A DNA stretch of 64,000 nt from Oopsacas minuta. Taxonomy: Eukaryota; Porifera; Hexactinellida; Lyssacinosida; Leucopsacidae. The stretch spans positions 144,669-208,668 of the forward strand of contig JAKMXF010000077.1 in the NCBI GenBank assembly GCA_024704765.1. The letters are read 5' to 3'. Each line of letters begins with the position of its first letter. The stretch's first letter is position 1. Of this stretch, positions 1 to 12,147 are shown in pieces. The notes under the pieces are model-generated. The model did no database searches and had not been told where the DNA came from. It was given only the letters and a program-made list of their open reading frames with translations. Both the position numbers and the translations under genes were made by a program.

Positions 1-1471
1 TAAACTGGCCCAGCTTGAATACCCTGTAAACTTCAATCTCGTAGAAATACTATAATTGCAATATCATCAATTCAAATTGCAAGTATTTGAATAAGTAGAG
101 CATAATAATATTATGATAATGTTATAGTAATGAGTAATGCTGCCATTATTGTAAATTCTAAAACCTGGTATCAACTGGTTCTCAATTGGCTAAAGTTTGC
201 CCCAATAAATAAAGTTTGCAAAAGTCTTAAGCCAGTGATAAAATAATCTGATATTATATTATTTCATGCATAATCGCAGATAAAGTTAGTGTAATTGTGT
301 CAAAAACAATCTAAAAGGTAAACAACACTACGAAAATTCTACTTTGTATGTTCTTTGTTCTACTATTATGAACATTATTATATATCTAACCCAGAAATAC
401 GTAAAAACTACCGTAGGAACCGAGTTTGAATTTGTCCGGCTAAACGGTAGCAGTCCTACGATTGTGCTCTTGTTGAAATTTCACTTAGTAGAGAGGTAAA
501 ACGAATTGGTATATGACAGGAACACAGGTGCCAAAACTTCTTATGTTATTGATATTGAAAATTTACAAAATCCATATCATCCAACTATTGTAAGTTTGCA
601 ATGATGTCAGCAGTATAGCTAAAAGGGCAATATCTTGATAAAACGATCACAAGTGCGTGTTCGATTCAAGAATAAATACCAAGTGATAGAAGGAAGTTTA
701 TACATAGAATATGATATTATTGAAATTTAAAAGTTCTCACATTACTGAGTTATATTAGGTGTCTAGGATTTGCACATGTTTGGAAAACCTTACTTAACTC
801 TATAACCACTAGATTTATCATCAAATCACTCAAGCCGATATGTACGATCCACCCAACTTTCCATAAAATAGTAATGATTTTCACACTATAACTTGAAGGA
901 CTGTTGGATAATCTTGAGAATAAAAAAAGTAGGCATATTCACGATTGCGTCACATCAGTCAGAGATATCATATCAAAACGATTTCAAGGATACGGAAAGT
1001 TGGATATTTACCACATATTGGTCCGAAATATTAGATAATCACTCTAGCTACTATCGAGTCATTAGAGGATTTACCAAATACGTGCCATCAATGGTATCTA
1101 AGATAACTCAGTTACGTGACATCTTTATAATTGAAAAAATTGTATATTGTATGAATGATCATGCTCAGATCACCTGATATAATTCTGGAACCAAAAATAC
1201 ACTAGTGATAGTATATCAGAGCTGCAAAAATGGTGCATTTCAAATTGATAACAGTTGGATAAACATGGATTGTGTAAATCTTAAAAAAAACCTACTTGTA
1301 TTAGAACAAAAGCGGACCGATTTCGCTTTGGACGATGGATTAAATTATATCCTCAAATTTACATAAATAATTTCTCAAGTTGTATACAGTGGTTATATCG
1401 ATAAAATATCGATGAAATGAAGAATAAGAGTACAACTTGCGATAATTCACCATGAAGGTAATTGCAGATAG
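1..1471. other. non-coding flank, nothing recognised
   Basis: AT-rich sequence dense in stop codons. The longest open stretch (893-1177, + strand, 94 codons) has no recognisable motif and ordinary AT-rich composition, so I do not call it a gene. No terminal inverted repeat or tandem array was seen. Confidence 0.5.
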
Positions 1472-1473
1472 TA

Positions 1474-3016
1474 CACTGCGTGAACAAAAGTATTCGTACC
1501 TTTTGATACTATGTTATGATATCATATATATAATTAAAATGATTTCAAAATTACTGTGCATATACATTTTAAGATGTCACCCAAGAAGGTAAATCCGTCA
1601 GTTGGCTTTAATATCAATAGGCGAATAAATCTGAATGTACTAGTAGAGCAGTCTCTAATATTTATAACTGTTTTAATGTTCTTATGCTATGCTGAAAATA
1701 GCAACATTTAGAGGTTTGACATTCTATAATTGTACCCAAACCTTTAGATAAACCCCCTATGATTCTTTCTGTTATTTATTATAGCATTTTATTCGGTCAC
1801 TCTGGTTATGACGAAAAAGAACGAAATTTCCCAAGATGTTAGACAGCAGATTATTGGATTGAAAATAGGTGGACATTCTTACAATAGTATTTCTACAATA
1901 TTATCTGTCCCTAAGTCGACAGTTCGGTCCATCATTATTCGGTGGAAACATCTGGGACCACTAACAATAAACCTCGTTCTGAGAGACCAAGTTTATTATC
2001 ACTACGAGCCCTCAGGAGACTTAAAGCGGCTGTAAGAACGAACAGGTGGAAAACTTCATCCCATATCACTACCGAATTCAACCGATCTACTGTTACCAAC
2101 TCCGTTTACTCGAAGACTATTCGACGAGGTCTGATGGATCTCGGATTTACGCCGCATATTCCGAAGAAAAAGCCCCTAATATCAGAAAAAATATAGTAAA
2201 CAAGTTAAAATTTTATAAGTTACATGGTAGTTGGAGTATTGAGCAATGGAACAAGGTTATCTGGCCCGATAAAAGTAGATTTAGACTATTTTATTCGGAT
2301 GCGAGACAAAAAGTGTGGCGATAACTAAACGAACGCTATCTTCCAGAATGTCTCCGAAAAAGTATACAAGGAGATGATGGTTCAATAATGGTTTGGGGCT
2401 GTTTACCGGAAACGTTCTTGGACCCTGTTATGCGGTTAATGAAAGAATGAATTCTTCATCTTATATTTAGAATATTTTGTCGAAATTTACACGTCTTTTT
2501 ATCTTCAAATTTTAGAAAATAGCATCTCACCGATTTTTCAACAAGACAACGCCCCTGCGCATCGAGCCACACAAACTCACAAATGGTTTCAACAGAAAGA
2601 TGTACCAATAATGATCTGACCTGCCAAAGCCCCAACTTAAATCCCATAGAAAGTCTATGAGACACATTACAAAGGCAGATCAATTCAAGACTAAAGAAGC
2701 CAACAACCCTACAAGAATTGAAGGAAATTCTTTTAGAAGAATGGTACAAAATACCCACAACCAAATTAGAAAATTTAATGGAAAGTATGCCACGAAAGAT
2801 GCTTGCTTTAATAGAATCGAAGGGCATGCAAACCAGGTACTAAGTTGGAAACTCTACCTCTCTTCTAATTATAATAATATTAGGATATATACATGAACTC
2901 ATCTTCTAAATTTAATCCTAGTTGAGCGTGTAGTTTTAGTTTTCTGTACGTATGATATATAATACGTAGTAAACATCTGTAATTTGAGGGGTATGAATAC
3001 TTTTGTTCACGCAGTG
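1474..3016 (+). mobile_element. Tc1-like transposon (DD34E), decayed
   Basis: A complete but dead Tc1-family element of about 1.54 kb. The left end starts CACTGCGTGAACAAAAGTAT and the right end is its reverse complement, with one or two changes in the next few bases. Both ends are flanked by TA (1472-1473 and 3017-3018), the target-site duplication of the Tc1/mariner superfamily. A broken transposase gene lies inside on the + strand. The core ACAAAAGTATTCG of this terminus also occurs in the terminus of the foldback element at 3530, so the two belong to related Tc1-like lineages. Confidence 0.93.
1808..2843 (+). pseudogene. Tc1-like DD34E transposase pseudogene
   Basis: Remnant of a cut-and-paste transposase that would bind the terminal repeats and catalyse excision and insertion at TA. 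The N-terminus (from ATG 1808) is a helix-turn-helix (YNSISTILSVPKSTVRSII). Reading then passes through all three frames (1808-2035, about 1942-2196, 2046-2324). The first catalytic Asp is in WPDKSRF, the second in FQQDNAPAH (about 2540), and the Glu in PNLNPIE, 34 residues after the second Asp (DD34E). Stops interrupt the DDE domain before PAKAPNLNPIE and after IESL. The typical Tc1 C-terminus ending KGMQTRY and a TAA at 2841 are present. At least two frameshifts and several stops make it non-functional. Confidence 0.92.
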
Positions 3017-3066
3017 TATAATCTTAACAGATTCTGCCATACCCAGTAATTTCCCATATTCTCCAG

Positions 3067-3475
3067 GTTATTTATCAAAACAGAAAAGAAAAGCATATAA
3101 GATTACCTAGAGATGATAATGAGGTGAGGCGGTTTCAGGAAACAGTCAGTCATAGTCGACAGGAAAGCGAAACGATATTGAGTAAATTCATAGTTAAATG
3201 GGTTGATGATGTAATTGACAAATGAGATTTGACAACTTTTCCAGATCTTGAATCAACTAAATAAATTCGATACCATAGTAATTCAAATGCTATTGAATTT
3301 CGAAGGCCAACTTTAGATTGAACATGCTCTTGCCATTGACAAATATATACACCAAAGGATCACACTGGCTGACAACATTTTCTTGGCCGATAAATTGAGA
3401 CAATTTCTAGGGTATATTGGGGGCCATGAGTTCGAAAATGGCACTACTTTAGATCAATTGGCTCTACTTTTGTGA
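3067..3475 (+). pseudogene. unrecognised coding-like remnant
   Basis: Two long stop-poor stretches in different frames. The first (about 3067-3226) includes EVRRFQETVSHSRQ and KFIVKWVDDVIDK. The second (3245-3475) includes LNKFDTIVIQMLLNFEGQL and, after one TAG, ITLADNIFLADKLRQFLGYI. The first follows a sequence like a splice acceptor (ATTCTCCAG) and the second follows CTTTTCCAG, but the 34-base gap between them is too short for a normal animal intron. Composition looks protein-like and partly helical. I do not recognise the family. It could be a relic of a host gene or an unfamiliar element. Confidence 0.3.
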
Positions 3476-3529
3476 AGTTGTAAAATTATGTTTTTCAGTA
3501 TCCGTAAATCTGTGTTCACTGATACTATA

Positions 3530-4441
3530 CAGTCAAGGGACAAAAGTATTCGACCACACAAATATATTGTCATAAATTGTATACTCTTTCCCGCTCCCAT
3601 ATATTGTGTAGTCTATATTCGTAGCTGCAATCTAGTAATTTCCATAGAATAACATATGTTTTTCAAGAATTTCAAAAAAATATTTTCGATTTACACTTTT
3701 TGAAGGTGTTAATTGTCAATAATTATTAGATAATTATTGATAATCAAATATGTGGTAATTCAAAGCCTATTAAGAATCTATAATTTCTGACTTGATATTT
3801 GAATTCTACGTAGGCGAGTTATCCCAGGTTGAAATTTCGAATCGAATTGAACAACTTTTACCAAAGTTATAGAAGAATTCCAATTTGTGCCATTTGTGCC
3901 ACCTTTTGCCCAAGGTGGCACAAGTGGCCGCTACCAAGAAGTTATTTTGTAATTCAAGGGTTAGCATAGTCATATCATTCGAAAATAGTACTTTGACTTA
4001 TCCTCCTAACCCTAGTTGATTTCCTTGTAGTGGCGCTTTTTCCTGCCATCTGTGCCACTTTTTCAAAAAGTGGCACAAGTGGGACAAATTGAAATTCTTC
4101 TATAACTTTAGTAAAGTTGTTCAATTCGATTGGAAATTTCAATCTGGGGTAACTCGCCTCCGTAGAATTCAAATATCAAGTCAGAAATTATAGATTCTTA
4201 ATAGGCTTTGAATTGCCACATATTTGATTATCAATAATTATCTAATAATTATTGACAATCAACACCTTCAAAAAGTGTAAATCGAAAATATTTTTTTGAA
4301 ATTCTTGAAAAACATACGTTATTCTATGGAAATTACTAGATTGCAGCTACGAATATAGACCACACAATATATGGGAGCGGGAAAGAGTATACAATTTATG
4401 ACAATATATTTGTGTGGTCGAATACTTTTGTCCCTTGACTG
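3530..4441. mobile_element. foldback element with Tc1-like ends
   Basis: A non-autonomous element of 912 bp made almost entirely of two inverted arms: 3530-about 3935 and about 4035-4441. The ends read CAGTCAAGGGACAAAAGTAT, with TA at 3528-3529 and 4442-4443. Arm-to-arm comparison by eye shows only scattered single-base differences over roughly 400 bp. The unpaired centre is about 100 bp. Each arm ends in its own small hairpin (GTGCCACC...GGTGGCAC type, near 3895 and 4050). There is no transposase, so movement would need one supplied by a Tc1 relative. The palindromy continues a few bases past the TA (ATACTATA on both sides), which may be a palindromic target or part of the repeat. Confidence 0.9.
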
Positions 4442-4529
4442 TATAGTATGCACGTGCAACCTTATAACTAGAATTGAATGTATCTAATAAGCAGATAATT
4501 TGAGATATAATATGATCTCAATACTTGTC

Positions 4530-6218
4530 AATCATGAACGAACGTTCTCTTATGCGAATTCCTATATGAGGTTCTTGGGGACAATCACACATAAAGTTCC
4601 AGCCATAATCTGCCAACATGTAAGCGCCCCATCGTCCTTGGACCGTTCCTCCATAGTCCTGATGTCTTAGTGGAATCGCTCGCCCTGTTCTTCGTTTAAA
4701 TCACCAAGATTTTCAGGGAATTTCTCTAAATGGCTATAGAGGCAGTGAAGCTTTTACTCATTCTGGTTGCCATACTGTTGAAGTTCTTAAGCATACCTTC
4801 GGCCAAATTCTGGTAGTTAGTCACTTTGGTGTTGCCTAAGAATCCCTTTATAACATCGACAAAGGAATAGCACGCGGCAGCCTCAACTCCAATCATGTAT
4901 GAGGTGAATTCTTCATCTTACATCAGTTTTCTGATTTGTGGCCCATCAAAAATTCCAGCCTTAAGTTTTCGCTACTCAGACCACGATACACTGAGCAGAG
5001 GTAGTGAAACACTTACCATCTTTGTTCAATCCCTTTACGAATTGTTCCATCAGTCCAAACTTGATATCTAGTGGGGGAAGGATGATACAGTCACGGCTAA
5101 CTAGTGGCTCGTTAATGATAATCTCTTCCCCCATGGCAACCTTTAGACAAACCGACTAGTTCTTCCTTTCCAATGCACCTCATCCGCTCTGCTGGCCCAT
5201 AAACAAAGAAAGCATGGGTATTTAATCTAACACCTTACTGTCCTAACAGAGTATTGACCATTTTCAGGACCACCCACCCGATCCGTTATGTTCATCATAA
5301 CACAGCTCTTGTAGAACCATCATTACAGTTGCGTTGTGCTCTTTCAAGATTACTGAATGGCCGATCGGAACATAGGAAAACTTGTTACCATTATGCAGCA
5401 ACACACACTTAGACTCCTTTAAGAGCTGTCGATAAATAAACGCCACTCATTCGGATTGTATTGGAACAGTCCCATTACTGAGAGAAGTCCTGGGATGTAC
5501 TACAAAACACGAAATTGCCTTTTTCACTAAAATCCCGATATATTATTCATCTCTTTTTCGGGAATAAGCTATCCTAGCTTCACGGTGGAGAACATGGTGT
5601 TCACTGAGACGGGAAGCCATGATCTCTAAAGCATGTTTTGACAAGCCTAAGTCTCTCACTAAGTCGTTGAGTTGCACCTGTGTCAAAGGCTCGGCTTTAC
5701 TTTTCTGAAACGACTCATTACAGCATTGCTGCTATAAGTGCCGCCCGACTATTCTTCCATTGCTTCAGTAAACGCAGTATCAGATACTAGAACAGGTAAG
5801 GATGTAAACAGGCACCGGAAGTTCGCTGAAGTGTGGAATTGGCCGTCTTGCAGAATCCATGTCAGGATATTGCCACGAATTATTCTTCTGTCTGTTCGAT
5901 CCAGAGATGCTAACCATGTAGAAGTAACAGCCATCGTGATGGTTTTGGGCTCTCGTCAAACCATTGGTACCCCAAACTTCATGGAGTTGACTTTACCTTG
6001 GGTCCAGAGGCGGAAGGTTTCTATGCAATATTTGCACACTTTGTGAGGGCTCCATGACTTATCCTGATTGCCTAAATTCAGAACAAAGCAAGCCTGATCT
6101 GCATTTTGGTGACATCTCTAACATTAAAACGATACTCCTTTGCCATATAATCATCACAAGTATAGCAAAAGTGATCAGGATCATTGAGGCAACAACGTCT
6201 AATGCGATTTGAATCCAT
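4530..6218 (-). pseudogene. decayed copy of a multi-copy arthropod protein family
   Basis: Reading the minus strand from ATG 6218 gives a broken protein whose fragments stay in order: a Cys-rich start (RRCCLNDPDHFCYTC), then FRLWTQGKVNSMKFGVPMV followed by a stop where Trp is expected, a YPDM...RRPIPH stretch, then VLLHNGNKFSYVPIGHSV, YDEHNGSGGWS, MVNTLLGQ, FDGPQIRKLM, and near the end a form of LGDL.EEQGERFHQDI. I recognise these blocks from a family of long uncharacterised proteins found in many copies in arthropod genomes. Its biochemical role is unknown to me, though its copy number suggests a selfish origin. Many frameshifts and stops are present. The end near 4530 is approximate. Confidence 0.65.
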
Positions 6219-6532
6219 AAAAGGTTCTAATATTTTGGAAAAAGAGTAAAGAAACAGTAGTAAATGATGATATAAACATACAATAGAATATATCTGTATT
6301 AAAACCTCAAAATTTAAGGTTGTGTAATACTAGAAAATTAGAGCCAATTAAACAAAAGTAATAGTATTTTCGGATTTAGCAACCCCGAAATACCATAAAA
6401 ACGCTTCAACAACCTGAGCCAAGAGATAGAAATGTGTTTTTGTTGACCTGTGCTATATAAGCGGAATTATACAACTTTCATACAAAAGATTTCCGATAAC
6501 CGTATAATTGAATAAATTTACTGTGATATATA

Positions 6533-7851
6533 CAGGGTGACCAATAAATACTGTTACTCGCTTTTATAGTAGTATCAGTAAAACTATGATCCTAACTTGC
6601 GCTAAATCACTCTATGTAGTTATAAATACTAAAATTATCACGTGTTTTGATTATTGTTCGAATATGCCACCTTTGGCTTTCACACAGCTCTTCAGACGTC
6701 CAACAAAGGACTCTACGCTTGCTCGCACCTGTTCTTCTGGAATTCTATCCCATTTACGTGTTAAAGCCGCTCGAAGATCTCTAAACTTTTGTGAGGTTTA
6801 GAGCATGCTTTGGACTCCAAAATGGACCATATAGAATAATCGAGAGGATTCAAATCTGGCGAACAGGGTGACCATTCTTCCGAAGAAATATATGTAGGGC
6901 AATTCCCTTGCACCATTTTTGGGTCGTCCTGGCTTTGTGAGCTGGTGCTGAGTCCTGTTGAAAGTTCCATGGCCGACTTCCGAAATGTTTTTGGGCCCAG
7001 GGCTTTAAAACTGATTCGAGAATAGACTCGCGGTAAATAGACTGGTTGAGACTGGTTGATCTAAACACCTTGGGGGATAAATACTAGAGGCGTCCATCCA
7101 TCTGAGGTTACCCAGGCCCGAACCATCCCAGAGGCTGGTTTTTGTGTCCGAGAGACACGAAATGAAGATGGAGGTAAAGACGCTATATTTGTAGCCAATA
7201 TTCTGTCATTTTGCTTATTTATTTGCTGTCCAACTACAACGAGCTTTTGATCAGAAAAAGAAAATTCGATTCTGTAACGCACCAGTGAACCTCCCAAGCA
7301 GTGATTGACATCTATCTAGTCTTTTATTTTTATTTTGACTAACAACAACTGTTTCTTCTGAAACTTATAAGAACTCATCCCTAACTCGTTTCTCACCATT
7401 ACTCTCATTGACTCATGCGTAACATTCATTTCTTTAGCTAGTTTTCTTATGTTTCTCACAGAATTTCGTGATATTCGGAGTTTCACGTTCTTTCTCAAGG
7501 CTGAAGTCCTAACTGTGCGTTTGCGACCTTTTCTTGAGCGATTTTTGATGCTTCCAGTATTAAATCACCGAAATATAGTTCTAGGCACAAACATCTTATT
7601 CATCTTCAACGATTTTGCAATTTCAGAATTTGAATGTTCGTTCTTGTGGAGTTCTCTACCCGCTGAACTCCCAGATAACATCGTATTTCGTGCAAGTGAT
7701 TGAAAACTACCATACAATAATCACCAAGTTCGATTGTAACTCACTAGTTGTATAGTAACGTTAGTTATAGAAGTATAAATCTAATGGTAGGATATGATCT
7801 TTTCGGCTATAGTGATGCATAAAGTGGTAACAGTATTTATTGGTCACCCTG
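6533..7851 (-). mobile_element. maT-like transposon (DD37D)
   Basis: A complete element of 1319 bp. Its terminal inverted repeats match without a difference over 25 bases, starting CAGGGTGACCAATAAATACT, and are flanked by TA at 6531-6532 and 7852-7853. The transposase lies on the minus strand. The intact ends and matching TA suggest clean insertion without later end loss. The first eight bases of the terminus are shared with the element at 30092, whose transposase is of the same class. Confidence 0.94.
6651..7681 (-). pseudogene. maT-like DD37D transposase pseudogene
   Basis: Start chosen at ATG 7681 (MLSGSSAGREL), ending GGIFEQ and TAA at 6651. The N-terminal part has a basic, paired-like DNA-binding region (NVTHESMRVMVRNELGMSSY). 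The catalytic core follows: FSDQKL near 7255 (usual form SDEK), QNDRILATN, FQQDSAPAHKA near 6960, and SPDLNPLDYSIW near 6850. From the Asp of FQQD to the Asp of PLD there are 37 intervening residues, the spacing of the maT group. Breaks include a TGA within the N-terminal part (FR*FN), a loss of frame near 7315 and another near 6970. About 343 codons if unbroken, normal for the family. Non-functional as it stands. Confidence 0.9.
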
Positions 7852-7853
7852 TA

Positions 7854-10800
7854 GTCCTTCTATTAAGATGGAATGGGATCCCATTAGTATTGAAGGACAG
7901 CTCTGGAAACGAGCACATATTGAAGATGCAATTTGTGAATAGGAAAGCACCATTAAGCTGATTGAAGATGAGTGTGATCTGATTTAGTCGATTTTGAGTC
8001 AGAAGTATGCAATGTTCTAATTCACAAAGAATTAGTATCCATTTTTTACTGATCATTTGAGGTATCTAAAATAAAGGCTTTCACATATACGTAGTGGTAA
8101 CAATGATAAAGGATGAAATTATTAGATATATTTATCAGTCTGAAAAACAATTTTTCTGACGTTATTTCTTGATTAATGATTAAATGTCTACAAATGTACG
8201 ACTCACAAACCTATCTCTCGCTCATCCATTAAACTGTTCCCTATGATCATAAGAACTATTTCTGACATTGTAAGCTGTTATTTTTATGTAGATACTATTG
8301 GTAGAGACAATTACACGCACAAAATGAAGTTGATTTCGCTACAACTTGACAAATTATCCATTATTCGCAATTTCTTATCTACTTCAATTAATCGTAAAAT
8401 TTAATATTCCATATTAATGTATTAGAACATTATTTAACTCTGTTAAATGCGATGTCTTCAAGCAAACACCAAAATTGACATCAATAGTTTGTCGGCCTTA
8501 GAGACTTGAAAGACAGAAAGAAAATTGGGCCCTTATAATATTTCATGAATCAGTTTCATTAAGTACATTAGCTTACTATATTGAAAAGATGATGTAGGCA
8601 ATGACCATACTGTCAAGATTTTGTAATGAATTTCGGATATGTGCAAAATTTTAAATTTGAACTAAGCGTGGAAAAGATACATTTACATGATGAATTGGGT
8701 GCAGCTCTCTATCTCAATGATACTCGAAAATTTTGTTAACATAAAGTGGTATCTTGGTTAGATTGTGGAGATATCCTCCAATGACGAAGAGAAAATTAAA
8801 TTTCACACTTATTTGCAATGCACTACCTCTACTCCTTGAAATAACTTGGAATAATTACAGCATTAATACCTGTTGACATGAAAGATCCAGAACAATCCTT
8901 TAGAACATTTTTTGTCATATTGCCAAATATTAAGTCCTAAAGCCGATTAGAGCTTTCAATATTCCCAAATTGTTTCATATTAAGACCCATTCTTTTGAAC
9001 TGTAGAGAAAATATCACCCATGGAATATAGAAAATATATTCAGACTCAATTAATCAAAATCGAAATTGTAATGAATTGATTTAGAATATTAATATATCAG
9101 TCAGTTATAACTCCCAAATACTCCTAAATTCTTATTATCTCAAGTTAAGTCCCTTATACTTGTAAAGAGATATGCAGTACTGTATTTATACCTCAAAAAC
9201 TCAAATGGAGATCAAATATGCACTGCTTTTAACAATTCTATTGTTCTGAAATGTAAAAGATGCATTTGTTAAACAACAGGTACTGCTAGTACTGTAAATA
9301 ATAGGGATTCATTGAGTATGGAAATTTAACTGTAGCTTATTATATGCAGATTATATTCATGAAAAAATAATTACCAAATTATCCATGGATAATTTAAAAG
9401 ATATTTATTTCCCGAATTCACAACCTTTGAATAATTGTAGAGGATAATTAGAAAGAACAAAAGGGGGTAATTCAATGCGTTGATTCTGAATTTCACGCTC
9501 TTGAATTTGTACCGATCAAATGTTCTCCAATATTCCCTTCTGTTAATATTATTTAGCCAACTGATAATTATTGCAAACAAATTGAACATTATATGAGCAG
9601 GTTAAAAATAACAAATAGCAAATAAATTATTTGATGGATTTGAATTCCTCTCTCCGCTCGAAAAATAAAAAATTACAATATGTGCCGGCAGCTTAATCTA
9701 TTATTTAAATGTTTAAAAATTCCATCATAAATTGGAAGCACTGTGTATTGGGATTAAACATAACATTTCATAATGCCATGCATATAAACATTAAATTATT
9801 AGAATTAGCTGTCGGAACAGGTTACAATAGCATATTTGTTAACAACTGGGATAGTCATAGAAATGAATGACGACATGGGCGATCAGTTTAGAATGATAGA
9901 ATTATTAGATTTAATAGATCACTCAACTATCCATCAAACCCTGTAATCGAAAGTGCAAAACAGTATATATATGTTCTTATTAAAATTGATTCCAAAATTG
10001 ATACAACGATTCACTTGCATATAGCTTGTTATTCATTAGAAATTTGTTGTGTAGCCTCAAGAAGTATGATATGGAATCTAGTATATTTATCACAATTGAG
10101 TCAGATATTGGCAGTTTTCGTGCAACCTAGCGTCAGAATTATAACAGTTCATGAGTGTCAGATTTCAGCAGTTCAAGTGCGTTAGAGTATAGGAGAAAAA
10201 TGATCGAGAATGTATACATCTTATGTGTATCATTCAAAATAGCAACACAAGATTGTCTAAACTGTCCAGATTGAGTAGCGAGTAATTTAGAATATGCAAC
10301 AACTTTTCAAATTTATCAGTGTATATTTCAAAGTGCACTGTGTAATAGCACTGTAAGTGATATAATCTTTATTTCTATCAAGCTTAAATGAGAATACAGA
10401 AGAATAAATAACATAGTTGGGATAATTATTTGCTTGGTCTTTGGTAATAAGTACAATAACCTCTAATTATTCTACTAAAATCTTCAATATTTGGGGATAC
10501 AAGTGAATCCATGGTCCAAAAAGAATAGTGATTGCCATTGCCTTAGTATATTAGAATGCTATGATCTAGATTACACCTTTGAAAATTCTGAAAAATTGTG
10601 AACATTGAATATAACACATTCTTCACAAAGTCGTAAAATAATGAGATAATTTTTCGAAATATATAGCGATGTCAAATAATAATGCAAGAATAGTTTGTGA
10701 AATTTAAAGATTTTGCAACATTGTGAGTTGAATTCCATAAATTGGTGAAGTGCAGATTTCAGATTCGGAATGAGAATAGTCGATAGAACATAATGTGGGG

Positions 10801-12145
10801 ATGAGGCGCTCAAACATCACATAAAGTTACACAAGAGAGGGGGCAGGGTAAATTGTACCATTGGTAAACTTTTTGCATTACAAAAAGGTCAAAAAGGGTC
10901 AAAAAAGGGTCAATTAAGTGAGTAGTTTGAACAGTCACATAACACATAAACGCATGTAGTGTCCAAGAAGCAAAACTTTTCCAGATTGTGTCATACAAAT
11001 TGTGAACAGATCAAATAATTCTGAGTACATATTTGACTACTACTGGTCCCTATTACCACAGTTTTAATATTTCCAAAGTTTTAAAGTAATAATGTTGATG
11101 TACTAATAGTAGACTTGTTTGTCAAAGCATTTTCAAATGATTTGGTTTGATCTGATTTGAATTCATACTTATAGATGGAATAATTATTGTATTTGACAAG
11201 ATGAGTATTTGAAAAGATTTGATGGGATCGGTAGGGATAGGATGGCCTGCACGCTTATTAGACAAACTGGACATCCGCAGTTGGTGGATAAACGACCCAT
11301 ACCATAGATTGCAGTAGGAAATTAATTCGGGCCATTGGGTATCCGGGCACCAAGGGTGGAGCTAGACATGTACATGATGGGATTTGAATGATATTTTGAA
11401 AGGATAGGTTTGGAAATGATTGTTTTGATGTGATTTGATTTGTTTGACGTGAAAAAGATTTATTATAATTTTTAACTAGAAACATATATCTAATCCTGAG
11501 CCCTGGTTATTAGCATAGTAATATTTTGCCACAAATGAGAAAAGGAGCACATCACTGGACTCTTGAAAACTACACAAGGATCCAACCCAAACCCATGGCC
11601 CATCCATGGTATTAAACCGATCACGGAAGAAGTTTTACGTTCGTAACGAAGAGAATCCGTCAATTTTAACACTTCGTTTAACCACTTCTTGTAGCCAAAT
11701 TGAGATTTCAACACCTTTTGAAGTCATAAAATGACGCAATTTCAAGCATCATTCGGTTAATTGTTGATTCCTTAAGTTACCTAAATTTGATAGCAATGCA
11801 AATAAGCTCTGTTAAGAGAAATTGCAGATTTAAGATTAAACACAGGTATTATTGATAATGTAAATTTTATACAAGCTATATAATCAAAATTTACTCAAGT
11901 CTATTTTAATATAAAATACAGAAACTTGATGATGATAATATTGTCACATTAGTGAGTTAAATTAGATATCCTTGATGGCACTAATTGTATAATCCATTTA
12001 CAAATCGATAGTTGGTAGAGGGATAATAAAATAAGTCCTGCCAATAAGTGCTAAACTCCCAACTCCCCATACCATTGTGATAAAACTTGGTACGATTTCT
12101 ATAACCGATGGAGCACAATCGTGAATATTCGCATCAAAGGGTCAT
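7854..12145. other. 4.3 kb without recognised gene
   Basis: AT-rich non-coding sequence. Small points: 7875-7990 has a short coding-like stretch (MEWDPISIEGQLWKRAHIED) too short to assign. 10881-10913 holds three imperfect tandem copies of a GGTCAAAAA-type unit. 11130-11460 is rich in GATTTG-type words. No paired terminal repeats were found by eye. Confidence 0.45.
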
Positions 12146-12147
12146 TA

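Noticed and set aside
7875-7990. Short coding-like stretch (MEWDPISIEGQLWKRAHIED)
   Set aside because: About 24 codons before a stop; too short to assign, kept only as a remark.
11230-11370. Higher-complexity stretch that might be a structural RNA or LINE fragment
   Set aside because: No conserved fold, reverse-transcriptase motif or repeat was identifiable.
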